Shown here: in pieces, positions 55,108 through 64,000 of the stretch
How the letters are laid out: each line of letters opens with the position of its first letter
Numbering within the stretch: the first letter of the stretch is position 1
Origin: Nostoc sphaeroides
GTDB taxonomy: Bacteria; Cyanobacteriota; Cyanobacteriia; Cyanobacteriales; Nostocaceae
Assembly (NCBI RefSeq): GCF_003443655.1
Contig: NZ_CP031941.1
Location: 305,501-369,500 of the forward strand
Reading direction: 5' to 3'
DNA: 64,000 bases
Notes under the pieces: generated by a model
Databases searched by the model: none
The model's input: only the letters and a program-made list of their open reading frames with translations
What the model was told of the DNA's origin: nothing
Made by a program: the position numbers and the translations under genes

Positions 55108-55992
55108 TTAAGAAATTGGTTCAAAAACCATTTGAGGGATCAACATTTCGTCTTGTAATTGCCCAATACCTAAAAAGCGAGTCTCTTCATCATAAACTCG
55201 CACTATTTCAGGAACATCAAAAGTTAGAGAAATTCGCTGACCTTGACACCACTTTTGAGCGGTTGTTACTGGTAAAGTAACAGATGACAAATGTTGTAAA
55301 GCTGCATCTGAAGAAATCGGTTGAAATATTCCGGCTTGTAGTTTCGTTTCTAAATCTGTCAAAGTGAGACTATCTGTTAAATCGAAACCACTGCTTTGGG
55401 TGCGAATCAAAGCCGCAAGAGTGCCACCAGTTTCTAAAATTGCACCTAAATCACGAGCGATCGCTCTAATATATGTACCAGAACCACAGGCGATCGCCAC
55501 ATCCAATTCGGGAAAATCCCCTTCTCTCCAGTCCAAAATATCTATCTGAAAAACTTCCACGGTTCGCACTGGAACTTCCACCGTTTTACCTTGGCGGGCT
55601 AAATCGTAGAGGCGTTTCCCATCCACTTGGATTGCACTGTAACTAGGCGGTATTTGCTCAATCTTGCCTTCAAATTGTGGTAATGCGCTTTTCACCTGTG
55701 CCAAACTCAATCCAGCACAAGGTTGAGAAGTAATGATTTCGCCTTGTAAATCATCGGTTGTAGTACGCACACCCAGCCGAATAGTGGCAATGTACGCTTT
55801 GTTTTCTGGCAGATATTGCAATAATCTTGTGGCTTTACCAAGGGCGATTGGTAAAACCCCAGTAGCAGCTGGATCTAAGGTTCCCGCATGTCCGACACGT
55901 TTGAGGCGCAACAATTTTCGCACCCGCGCTACGCAGTCGTGGGAAGTCCAGTCAAATGGTTTGTTTAAGTTGAGAAAACCTTGAGATAACAC
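55108..55992 (-). CDS. truB: tRNA pseudouridine(55) synthase
   Basis: Forms pseudouridine 55 in the T-arm of tRNAs. Marks: [39 protein letters not shown] (catalytic Asp), [19 protein letters not shown] and [15 protein letters not shown]. The 294-residue length fits a form with a short C-terminal domain. GTG start. Stands alone. Confidence 0.96.
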   Translation of the reverse strand: MLSQGFLNLNKPFDWTSHDCVARVRKLLRLKRVGHAGTLDPAATGVLPIALGKATRLLQYLPENKAYIATIRLGVRTTTDDLQGEIITSQPCAGLSLAQVKSALPQFEGKIEQIPPSYSAIQVDGKRLYDLARQGKTVEVPVRTVEVFQIDILDWREGDFPELDVAIACGSGTYIRAIARDLGAILETGGTLAALIRTQSSGFDLTDSLTLTDLETKLQAGIFQPISSDAALQHLSSVTLPVTTAQKWCQGQRISLTFDVPEIVRVYDEETRFLGIGQLQDEMLIPQMVFEPIS

Positions 55993-56285
55993 AATAGCAA
56001 TACTTACAGCTTCTAAACTCTATTAAATACTCATTTAATGCTTAAAGCATTAATATTTGGTAATCAAGGCAATACTAAGCATTATTTTATACACTTTAAC
56101 CCGGATAAATACATTCTCTAAGCACTTTACCCGATAATACACAAAAAATGCAGATAACGCCGAGCATCTCCAGTAAATACCACGTTTATGAAAGTTTTAT
56201 AGGATACACTATATAACTAGTAGAATAATTGCTGGGCTGACTATTGGTCTAATGTTTTTACCAAAAGAATCATCGATAGGGTTTT

Positions 56286-56807
56286 ATGAACATAAATAAA
56301 ATGAAAAAAACAATCTTCACTACTACATTAATTCTTTGTTCTATGTTGATTGCAAGTTGTGGAGACTCTGGCAAGAGTACTTCTCAAGAGAATAAAGTTA
56401 ATCAAGCAGAGACTGCAACAACTATCCCAGTTAATTCTGAATCTACTTCTGCAAATCAGCTAGATAATACTGAAAGTATTAAGAAAGCTAGTAATTCAAC
56501 ATCAAATGACAACACACCTATTAAGAATAACAAAAATAATGAAATTCTTAACGATAAGCCGATGTTGGGTACTATCAAAGATATGCGTAATGGAGACTTA
56601 AAATGCTACGTTAATGTTGTTGATGAAAAAGGTAAATTATATGAAAGCGTCGGTGCATCATTTGATATTTGCGAGCCAAATAAATACATCAATAAAAAAG
56701 TAGAGATGTATTATCAGATAGAAAACGTCAATGATTGTCAAAGTTCTGAGACTTGCGGGAAAACAATCAAAGAATGGCTGATTACCAAGATAGAAATTCG
56801 AGATTAG
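56286..56807 (+). CDS. Hypothetical lipoprotein
   Basis: A 173-residue exported lipoprotein. Signal MKKTIFTTTLILCSM with lipobox IASC (Cys25); then about 60 residues of Ser/Thr/Asn-rich linker, and a C-terminal globular part (about 90-173: LGTIKDMRNGDLKCYVNVVD, ICEPNKYINKKVEMYYQI) with four Cys that may pair. Family not recognised. ATG start; no clear operon. Confidence 0.8.
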   Translation: MNINKMKKTIFTTTLILCSMLIASCGDSGKSTSQENKVNQAETATTIPVNSESTSANQLDNTESIKKASNSTSNDNTPIKNNKNNEILNDKPMLGTIKDMRNGDLKCYVNVVDEKGKLYESVGASFDICEPNKYINKKVEMYYQIENVNDCQSSETCGKTIKEWLITKIEIRD

Positions 56808-56858
56808 GCTAAGATAATTCATAATTAATAATTAGTAGTTCCTAATTTAAATCAGTCT

Positions 56859-56995
56859 CAATACTGTTCGGTTAAGAAGATTTGTAGGTTGGGTTGAACT
56901 TTAGTGAAACCCAACAAATCCCCGAAAATGTTGGGTTTTGTTCCTCAACCCAACCTACATTGGAGTTATTTTTTAGGCTTAACCGAACAGTATTG
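56859..56995. mobile_element. MITE with perfect 18-bp terminal repeats and 10-bp target duplication
   Basis: CAATACTGTTCGGTTAAG (56859-56876) and CTTAACCGAACAGTATTG (56978-56995) are perfect inverted ends. AAATCAGTCT flanks both sides (56849-56858 and 56996-57005), a 10-bp target-site duplication. The 137-bp element has an internal GTAGGTTGGGTTGA / TCAACCCAACCTAC palindrome and no coding capacity. Confidence 0.9.
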
Positions 56996-57120
56996 AAATC
57001 AGTCTGATACCAATTCACGAAAATCCTGATACATATTAAAGCGGGGTTAGGGGGGATAAACAAGTGCTTAAAATTACAACCAATCACTTTTAAAACATCC
57101 TCTCAGTGATGGCTTTATCA

Positions 57121-58095
57121 TTAAACGAATAAACCTTGACCATTACTAATCCAACTTGTGGAGGAATATACTCCTCCATTTTGCCAAACTTCAATTAAAT
57201 CACCATAACCATCTCGATTAACATCTCCGGTCACATACTGTGTGTTATCTCTAAAGCCACCGACAAAATTTGTGACTACTGCGTTATTAAATAAACCTTG
57301 ACCATTATTAATCCAACTTGTGGACTTGAATACTCCTCCATCTTGCCAAACTTCAATTAAATCAGCAGCACCATCTCGATTAACATCTCCAGTTACATAC
57401 TGTGTGTTATCTTTAAAGCCACCGACAAAATCTGTGACTACTGCATTATTAAATAAACCTTGACCATTATTAATCCAACTTGTGGACTTGAATACTCCTC
57501 CATCTTGCCAAACTTCAATTAAATCACCATAACCATCTCGATTAACATCTCCAGTTACGTACTGTGTGTTATCTTTAAAGCCACCGACAAAATCCGTGAC
57601 TACTGCATTATTAAATAAACCTTGACCATTATTAATCCAACTTGTGGACTTGAATACTCCTCCATCTTGCCAAACTTCAATTAAATCGCTATCACGATCT
57701 CGATCAACATCTCCAGTTACGTACTGTGTGTTATATTTAAAGCCACCGACAAAATTTGTGACTACTGCATTATTAAATAAACCTTGACCATTATTAATCC
57801 AACTTGTGGACTTGAATACTCCTCCATCTTGCCAAACTTCAATTAAATCACTATCACGATCTCGATCAACATCTCCAGTTACGTACTGTGTGTTATCTCT
57901 AAAGCCACCGACAAAATCTGTGACTACTGCATTATTAAATAAACCTTGACCATTATTAATCCAACTTGTGGACTTGAATACTCCTCCATCTTGCCAAACT
58001 TCAATTAAATCGCTATCACGATCTCGATCAACATCTCCAGTTACGTACTGTGTGTTATATTTAAAGCCACCAACAAAATCTGTTACAAGAGCCAT
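57121..58095 (-). CDS. VCBS/FG-GAP-like six-repeat protein
   Basis: Six nearly identical 54-residue repeats, each with a Ca-binding-like loop and WQDGGVFKSTSWINNGQGLF. Two loop types alternate in blocks: three GDVDRDRDSDLIEVW first, then three of the GDVNRDG type (YGDL, AADL, YGDL). This resembles one blade of an FG-GAP/VCBS beta-propeller; six or seven blades would close a ring. No signal peptide is visible. The DNA unit is 162 bp and strongly homogenised. ATG start. Function unknown. Confidence 0.8.
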   Translation of the reverse strand: MALVTDFVGGFKYNTQYVTGDVDRDRDSDLIEVWQDGGVFKSTSWINNGQGLFNNAVVTDFVGGFRDNTQYVTGDVDRDRDSDLIEVWQDGGVFKSTSWINNGQGLFNNAVVTNFVGGFKYNTQYVTGDVDRDRDSDLIEVWQDGGVFKSTSWINNGQGLFNNAVVTDFVGGFKDNTQYVTGDVNRDGYGDLIEVWQDGGVFKSTSWINNGQGLFNNAVVTDFVGGFKDNTQYVTGDVNRDGAADLIEVWQDGGVFKSTSWINNGQGLFNNAVVTNFVGGFRDNTQYVTGDVNRDGYGDLIEVWQNGGVYSSTSWISNGQGLFV

Positions 58096-58308
58096 AAAGT
58101 TTCTCCATGCTTTTCAAAGTATTGGTGAATACCTTATCATGAAGCTATTAATTAGTTATTAAGCTGTTAATAAGATTTTACTAATTAGCTAAATACACTG
58201 CTAAGAGAGAAACTTTATCAAACAGAATTCAGGAGTCATAAGTCAGAATTCAGAATGAATTTTGTACGACTGGCGGATGAATTCTGTTTGATAAACAAAC
58301 TAATTGTT

Positions 58309-58462
58309 TAGGGACTTCCAAGTAAAAAAATATTCCATTGCTATTGTTCACTGTTGACCGTTGACGGTTCACGAGTTTTCAGTCAACAGTCAACAGTCAA
58401 CAGTCAACAGTCAACAGTCAACGACTTTAATGTGGAATAGTTTATTTTTTGGAGTTCCCTTA
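58309..58462. mobile_element. MITE family A, copy 3
   Basis: Same ends as copies 1 and 2 and TA at both borders; the internal TCAACAG array is longest here (about six units). It abuts the next palindromic element. Confidence 0.8.
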
Positions 58463-58568
58463 TAGCGTTTCCCGACAAGCGTGACGTACACTCGTAGGGG
58501 CACGGCACTGCCGTGCCCCTAGACCTTGCGATATAATTCTGTACCTCATCTGAATGGGAACCGCTATA
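58461..58568. mobile_element. Palindromic element with TATAGCG ends
   Basis: TATAGCGTTTCCC faces GGGAACCGCTATA (one mismatch) at the outer ends; inside, AGGGGCACGGCA (58496-58507) and TGCCGTGCCCCT (58509-58520) form a perfect 12-bp palindrome. Non-coding, MITE-like; placed head to tail with family A copy 3. Confidence 0.6.
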
Positions 58569-58571
58569 TAG

Positions 58572-60353
58572 TCAAATAAAAATCATTACATGCAACAACG
58601 CAACACCAATATCCAACATCCAAAATCCGAAGCCGATTATGGTGTTGGGAAGTTTTTTTTTTGCAGGTTTGGCTCTTTTAATATCCAGCAATTGTGCCAA
58701 TTCGGTTGTATTCAATGACTTGACGAGACTCAAACCAAGCGACTTACTAGAAATGCTTTGAGCATAAGCGGCGTTAAGGTAAGGAATGTATTGTGATCTT
58801 CGGACAATGTATGTTTGGAAGAAAGGTAAACTTAAAACATTCATGTAACGACGGGCTTGGGAAGCATCACCAATCATATCAGCAGGTAATGCTACTTGTT
58901 GATTAGCGGGGTTACCATTGCCAATAGTGGAAAAGTGAGTGCCACCTACAAGCATGACAAGATATTTTTGTGAATTTGCTAACCAAGAGAAAGGTAAAAT
59001 TTGCTCGGATAAAGCTGGTGCAACTGTATCATCACTACTGCTGACAATCATCACTGGAGTTTTTATTTGACTTAAGCCAGCTTTGCCGAAAATAGAACTA
59101 GTAATGGGATTAACTGCGATCGCAGCTTTCACTCTCTCATCCCGCAGGTTATAATCCTTGCCAGACTTGCTGATACTCAATTCTAAAGCGCGACACTGGA
59201 GCATTAAAGACATATTCCAGGTATTTTGCAGTGCTGCTGGTTGACAGTCAAGTTTTAGCTGCTCAAAGTTAATTTTAGCGCCTGCCAGGGCTAAGGCTGT
59301 GTAGCCTCCCAATGATTGACCAAATACTCCGACTTGTTGCAGATTTAACCGACCTTTAAACCGTGAATCAGATTGATTACCTTTTTCCAATTGATTCAGA
59401 ATATATGTTACATCCATTGGTCGGTCTTGAAATTCACCTGGTTCTGCTATTTCATTGACGTGTCCATTCAACAGAGAATGCAATTGTTTAGCATCACTAC
59501 CAGGATGATTAGGAACGATAACGGCAAATCCGTAAGAAGCTAGGTGCGTGGCTAAATATTGAAAGTTGCTGCTATCTAAACCCAACCCGTGAGAAATCAC
59601 AATTACCGGTGCAGCATTCTGGACATTGGGAATGTAAACATCAGTTAATAAAAGCCGATTGCGTGTTGAGTCGAAAAACTTTTGGGTGTATTTTTGCGAC
59701 TTAAACTTCCCCGGAACCTTTAAATCGGGTAATTGCGATAAATTTGGTTGTTTGATGGTAGCAGCTTCTATTTTAGACTCAATCGATACTGCTGCGATCG
59801 CTCGATGGGTTTGGTTAACAAGTTTCTCTAATTCTGTAGCTATTTCTAAAGTCTGCGCTACGTCAAGGCGAATGGTACTGCTGGGATATTTACGCAACAC
59901 ATTTAAAAGTGTCAAGCCTTCCGATTCAGCAGAGGCTAAAATTAGCGCCGAACGCAAAGCATCAAATCCTGGTTCTGGGTGAGGAGATTTAGCTATAATC
60001 ACTTGCGCCAACCGATGCAGCAACAATTCTCCTTGGGGTGTGTAGAGGAGTTGCGAAACTACTACCGGACTAACTTTCACACGATTAAGCAAAATCTGCC
60101 GCAATTCTTGAAGCTGTTGAAGAGGTAGATATTGCTGATAGGCTACCAAGTCTTTGTTAATTACACCTGTTTTGGCGTAGTTTTCTAAAGTAGTGACTGA
60201 AATGGAAAGCTCTAAAGCTGAATAAGATGCATAAATCCGCTCTGCTGCCAAGACAGAATTGCTAATTCCAAACGTTGGCAGCACCATTGAAAGAACCAGC
60301 AATAGGGAATTTTTTCTCAGGGTGCTGGCCCAATTACCAAACAAACTATTCAT
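58572..60353 (-). CDS. DUF1400 alpha/beta hydrolase, exported
   Basis: A 593-residue protein. Signal peptide (SLLLVLSMVLPTFGIS ... VLAAE), DUF1400 domain (about 35-185: ALELSISVTTLENYAKTG, LQQLQELRQILLNRVKV), then an alpha/beta hydrolase with VIVISHGLGLDSSNF, VGVFGQSLGGYTALAL (nucleophile), VMIVSSSDDTVAPAL (Asp) and LVGGTHFSTIG (His). The C-terminus ends with a hydrophobic helix (WMLDIGVALLHVMIFI). Cyanobacterial lipase/esterase family; substrate unknown. ATG start. Confidence 0.88.
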   Translation of the reverse strand: MNSLFGNWASTLRKNSLLLVLSMVLPTFGISNSVLAAERIYASYSALELSISVTTLENYAKTGVINKDLVAYQQYLPLQQLQELRQILLNRVKVSPVVVSQLLYTPQGELLLHRLAQVIIAKSPHPEPGFDALRSALILASAESEGLTLLNVLRKYPSSTIRLDVAQTLEIATELEKLVNQTHRAIAAVSIESKIEAATIKQPNLSQLPDLKVPGKFKSQKYTQKFFDSTRNRLLLTDVYIPNVQNAAPVIVISHGLGLDSSNFQYLATHLASYGFAVIVPNHPGSDAKQLHSLLNGHVNEIAEPGEFQDRPMDVTYILNQLEKGNQSDSRFKGRLNLQQVGVFGQSLGGYTALALAGAKINFEQLKLDCQPAALQNTWNMSLMLQCRALELSISKSGKDYNLRDERVKAAIAVNPITSSIFGKAGLSQIKTPVMIVSSSDDTVAPALSEQILPFSWLANSQKYLVMLVGGTHFSTIGNGNPANQQVALPADMIGDASQARRYMNVLSLPFFQTYIVRRSQYIPYLNAAYAQSISSKSLGLSLVKSLNTTELAQLLDIKRAKPAKKKLPNTIIGFGFWMLDIGVALLHVMIFI

Positions 60354-60756
60354 CGCTCAACTGTTTTGGTAGTCTGGTTTTATCAGGTGTTGGCTTTGGT
60401 AGTTATTCGGACACCCTGCTTGGTTTACTTAAAGTTATTAGCCTGGATTTTATCAAAACAGAATTTAGGAGTCAGGAGTTAGAATCCTCTAGTAATTAAT
60501 TCTGACTCCTGAATTCTGATTTTAAGAATTCTTCTTCAAGAATTTTCTTTTGGCTATCAAGTCAAAAATTAGATCCTACAGAGTTACACAGATGGGTAAA
60601 GTATCCATCTTATAAGAGGCTAACCCCGTAGGTTGCCTTCACTAGTAAATCATAACAAATAAAAAATGCTCTGCCTCAGTATTTATGTTGTAGCTTTGAA
60701 GATGGCACGAATTTACTAGATTAAATAGCCAGTATAAACTCTGAAAGGTATTTTTA
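60354..60756. other. Intergenic region
   Basis: Apart from heptad-type GAGTCAG/GAGTTAG repeats and their inverted partner at about 60468-60525, I see nothing here. Confidence 0.4.
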
Positions 60757-61680
60757 TTAATTAGCTTTTCCCAAGGCGATCGCTACTGAACCTATGACTA
60801 CTAAACCCGCTCCGAATATTGCTATAAAACTAAAGTTTTCCGATGGTATCAAATTAGGTGCAATAACTGATACAACTGCAACTGATATTAATGTCACAAT
60901 GGGAGCTAAAGCTATTACTGCACTTACTCGTGATGCTTCCCAATGCTCTAATGATTCGGCAAAAGCACCGTAAGCGATTAAAGTATTCAAAGCACAAAAA
61001 ACTAGCATTAATAAATGGAATATATCAAGTATGAAAAGTGATTTTATTTTGGCTAGAGGAGTGAATAATAAAGCACAACCCCCATAAATAATTAGCATAA
61101 TGCTAGAGGAAGATAAAGATTGTAATAACTGCTTTTGTGCCAAAGCATAAATAGCCCATGACGTTGCTCCTAGCGCAATCAAGCCACTACCTAGTATGTA
61201 TGTGCCATGCGCTGTAATTAAATTTGTTAGTTGTTCTCGAAAAAATAAAAGATAACCGCAAATCATTACACTGACACCAATCCATTGATATAGCCGATAA
61301 CGTTCTTTAAAAATCACTAACCCTCCGAAACCTAATAAAAGGGTAGATAATTGAATGAGAACTTCAGCATTAGCTGGCGATGTTAGTGCTAAACCTTGCA
61401 TGAATAGAAAGTAATTAATCCCTAAGAATAGTGTAGCGATCGCTAATAATTTCCAAGAAGCAGAACGCAGTTGTTCTAACTTTGGTAATTTACCGCGTAT
61501 TCCTAAATACATACCAAGCAGTAAAAATGATACCAAAAAGCGAAACCAAATGACGGTATAGACATCAAGTACTTGCAGAGTTATCGCCAGAGCAATAGGT
61601 AAAATTCCCCACAATAAGACCGTCAATAGTGATAACGCTAGCCCTAAGCGCCAGCGACCAGAACTTTGATGTAGTGACAT
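60757..61680 (-). CDS. EamA-family transporter (drug/metabolite)
   Basis: Integral membrane protein of 307 residues with about ten membrane helices in two EamA repeats (about 15-145 and 165-300). FRFLVSFLLLGMYLGIRG and GINYFLFMQGLALTSPANAE are typical of repeat 1, and the SLEHWEASRVSAVIALAP segment of repeat 2. Substrate unknown. ATG start. Transcribed away from the peroxidase-like gene. Confidence 0.9.
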   Translation of the reverse strand: MSLHQSSGRWRLGLALSLLTVLLWGILPIALAITLQVLDVYTVIWFRFLVSFLLLGMYLGIRGKLPKLEQLRSASWKLLAIATLFLGINYFLFMQGLALTSPANAEVLIQLSTLLLGFGGLVIFKERYRLYQWIGVSVMICGYLLFFREQLTNLITAHGTYILGSGLIALGATSWAIYALAQKQLLQSLSSSSIMLIIYGGCALLFTPLAKIKSLFILDIFHLLMLVFCALNTLIAYGAFAESLEHWEASRVSAVIALAPIVTLISVAVVSVIAPNLIPSENFSFIAIFGAGLVVIGSVAIALGKAN

Positions 61681-61961
61681 TTAAATATTTTACCCAAAGT
61701 AGGGCTGATGATAAATTCAAACGTATTCAATTTGTATACCTAAATTTTATCAAGTTTTTGTAGATAAAGCATGTTAATAGCCTGCTAAATGCAAGTTAAA
61801 TGTAGAATAGCTTACCTAATTTAGTAAATTTATTTATAGTCTGATAGCCTTTTTTGATCACATAAAATTTGTAAATGGTGTAATTACTTTACATGAATAT
61901 TACATTTAAAATTTGATTAGAGATGTATAATCTTTTCGGTGTTATTTAACCAGAAAAAACT

Positions 61962-64000
61962 ATGGGGATTATACCCATAATAAGCTTAGTAGTCTTTATT
62001 ACTGGCTTATCAATTTACTTGATACTGACCTCAAGAGGTCGGTTTTTACTCAAATCTTTGGTGACAAAAATAAAACGTCAAGAGTGGAGATTCAGATATG
62101 GCAAGCTTAATTACCTGAGATCAAAATTTTCAAAGACTATAACAATTGCTGTCATTATTCTGGCAGCAGTAATAGCTGGAAATACCGTATCGGCACAGGT
62201 TACGCCGCCACCTCTAACTTCGCTTAAGAGCGTATCGGTTCCAGAGCCTAATAATCTAGGAGACTTCGTAAAAGACAAAGTAGCTGCTATCAAGTTAGGA
62301 AAAACTCTCTTTTGGGATATGCAAGTTGGGAGCGACGGACAAACCTCCTGTGCTAGTTGTCACTTCCATGCTGGAGCCGACAATAGATCCAAAAATCAGA
62401 TTTCTCCTGGGCTTTTGCGGATTAACGCTGATGGTACAGTGAATCCAGATACAGTTTTTAATATAGGTGGTGCGCCAAACTACCAACTTAAACCGGGAGA
62501 TTTTCCCTTCCACAAACTGTCAAATCCGAATGATCCTAATACCGTTGTATCTGACCGAAATGATGTCAGTTCCTCTCAGGGCGTCTCCAATACTAAGTTT
62601 GTTGATGTCATCCCTGGTAGCGCACAAGACAAAGTAAAAACGGAGCCAGATCCGGTGTTTAACGTGGGAGGTACAAATGTGCGCCGCGTCCAACCCCGTA
62701 ACACCCCAACCGTGATTGATTCAGTATTCAACTTCCGCAACTTTTGGGATGGAAGGGCACAGAATATCTTTAATGGGGTGAATCCCTTCGGTTTAAGAGA
62801 TCCTAACGCCTCTGTGGTAAAAGCAGAAAAGCCAAATCAGCTTAAATTTGTCAAAATCAGACTGAATAATTCGTCTTTGGCTTCTCAGGCGCTCGGGCCG
62901 CCACTGAGTTCCTTCGAGTTGTCGGCTGATGGTCGCACTTTTCAAGAAATTGGTGATAAGTTCGGGCGAATTGACAACAAAAAATCTCTCAGCACACTGC
63001 CGCTAGATAATTTAGATAATCTAGATAATCTTGCTGATACTCTAGTTGGGCCGCTACTCAATTCTGTTGAAGAACTTACTGGTAATTTGGCGCAAATTGG
63101 CAACACTAAATCTATCAGCACACTGTTGAAAAATGTTCTGTCACTTAGGGGTACAAAGCTCCCCAGAGTCTTGGGGCAAAAGTTATCTCGCCTCAGACCG
63201 CTAGGCAAACAGGTTGTGCATCCACAAGACAGCGTTTTAGGTGCAGACAGTAGATATCCTCAGCCCGGACTGAAGGATAAAACCTATGACCAGCTGATTA
63301 AAGATGCCTTTAAGCCAGAGTGGTGGAAGTCTAATCAACTCATCCAAGTTGATGCTGAAGGTAGACGGACTTTTGTCAACAGCGCTGATAACTCTTCTCA
63401 AACCGATGAGTACACGCTGTTGGAGTATAACTTCTCGCTGTTCTTTGGGCTGGCGATTCAGTTGTACGAGTCTACACTCATTGCCAACGATACGCCTTTT
63501 GATCGCTTCTTGGAAGGAAACACGAGAGCTTTAACTAAGCAGCAGCAACTAGGTAAAGACCTGTTTCAGGGCAAGGCTCTGTGTATTGGTTGTCACGTTG
63601 GATCAGAATTAACAGCTGCTTCAGTGAGCAGCGTGGCTAAAGACGGACGAATCAAACGTGCGCCATTCGGTGCAAGATCCCCTGAAGACAATGGTTTCTT
63701 CAATATCGGGGTTAGACCTGTTACGGACGACCCCGGTTTGGGTGGTAATGACCCTGTGCAGAATAATCCGCTTTCAGAGGCAAGATTGGCTCAGTTAGGG
63801 AAATTTCAGCTTCTCCTTGGCGAAAAACCCCCTGTCCTCAATCCACCGTTGAATTCTAGTGAAACAGTATTTGCAGACGGAGCTTTCAAAGCGCCTGGAC
63901 TTCGCAATGTCGAACTCACTGCCCCCTACTTCCACAATGGAGGTCAAGCGACTTTAGAGCAAGTGGTTGATTTTTACAATCGAGGTGGTGACTTTGGAGT
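61962..64000 (+). CDS. Di-heme cytochrome c peroxidase-like protein, 3' end off the window
   Basis: Open from ATG 61962 to the right edge, at least 679 residues. One membrane helix (1-24), then a second hydrophobic signal (about 62-82, ending VSAQ). Heme motifs C130-x-x-C-H (SCASCHFHAG) and C541-x-x-C-H (CIGCHVG), and the peroxidase-like blocks RNTPTVIDSVFNFRNFWDGR and FKAPGLRNVELTAPYFHNGG. Between the hemes is an insert (about 290-410) with a KFVKIRLNNSSL ... FELSADGRTFQEIG segment and an LDNLDNL stretch, not typical of CcpA/MauG. Exported, probably periplasmic; electron partner and substrate unknown. The C-terminus is cut by the window. Confidence 0.85.
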   Translation, partial: MGIIPIISLVVFITGLSIYLILTSRGRFLLKSLVTKIKRQEWRFRYGKLNYLRSKFSKTITIAVIILAAVIAGNTVSAQVTPPPLTSLKSVSVPEPNNLGDFVKDKVAAIKLGKTLFWDMQVGSDGQTSCASCHFHAGADNRSKNQISPGLLRINADGTVNPDTVFNIGGAPNYQLKPGDFPFHKLSNPNDPNTVVSDRNDVSSSQGVSNTKFVDVIPGSAQDKVKTEPDPVFNVGGTNVRRVQPRNTPTVIDSVFNFRNFWDGRAQNIFNGVNPFGLRDPNASVVKAEKPNQLKFVKIRLNNSSLASQALGPPLSSFELSADGRTFQEIGDKFGRIDNKKSLSTLPLDNLDNLDNLADTLVGPLLNSVEELTGNLAQIGNTKSISTLLKNVLSLRGTKLPRVLGQKLSRLRPLGKQVVHPQDSVLGADSRYPQPGLKDKTYDQLIKDAFKPEWWKSNQLIQVDAEGRRTFVNSADNSSQTDEYTLLEYNFSLFFGLAIQLYESTLIANDTPFDRFLEGNTRALTKQQQLGKDLFQGKALCIGCHVGSELTAASVSSVAKDGRIKRAPFGARSPEDNGFFNIGVRPVTDDPGLGGNDPVQNNPLSEARLAQLGKFQLLLGEKPPVLNPPLNSSETVFADGAFKAPGLRNVELTAPYFHNGGQATLEQVVDFYNRGGDFG

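Overview
The window is a piece of a filamentous, Nostoc/Anabaena-type cyanobacterial chromosome. The evidence is the density of HIP1-type GCGATCGC octamers, many 7-bp tandem repeat arrays (STRR type), numerous small palindromic interspersed elements, and cyanobacterial genes such as a one-helix high-light-inducible protein, a DUF1816 protein, a DUF1400 hydrolase and HPK4-type sensor kinases. I saw no tRNA, rRNA, CRISPR array, full-length IS element or phage module.

Layout. 1-6.5 kb: hisS (runs off the left edge), a DUF3598 gene, a gutted aroA-like remnant, truncated small genes with tandem repeats, an aldehyde dehydrogenase and a nitrilase-fold protein lacking the usual catalytic Lys and Cys. 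7.3-17.8 kb: a sensor kinase, then pbpC (PBP1C) divergent from a 1941-residue alpha-2-macroglobulin, a known functional pairing. 17.8-24.5 kb: hicBA, cobL, ispH, an SGNH hydrolase, amt with a perfect NtcA-type palindrome nearby, and a ynfA gene cut short by a MITE. 24.7-35.6 kb: a large hybrid histidine kinase, an aldehyde dehydrogenase/cyclase pair and another PAS/GAF kinase.

36.3-44.0 kb is the most unusual block: a dynamin-like/SrfC-like GTPase, an Hsp70/actin-fold SrfB-like ATPase carrying one frameshift, and an unrecognised helical protein, all on the + strand. Two tandem remnants of an Rpn-type nuclease gene lie between the first two. I regard this as a candidate three-component GTPase-chaperone system of unknown role.

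44-56 kb is mostly housekeeping: hli, a cytochrome b-like membrane protein, a Dam-type methylase, trpD, a retropepsin-like protease, carA, a STAS protein that probably starts at ATT, mini-RNase III, rlmB, DUF1816, a hydrolase and truB. 56-64 kb: a lipoprotein, a MITE with 10-bp target duplications, a six-repeat VCBS-like protein, a DUF1400 hydrolase, an EamA transporter and a di-heme cytochrome c peroxidase-like gene running off the right edge.

A theme of the whole window is repeat-driven remodelling. Small palindromes and heptad arrays sit in-frame inside pbpC, a kinase and probably the alpha-2-macroglobulin leader, and several genes survive only as remnants (aroA, ynfA, PIN/VapC, Rpn, methyltransferase).
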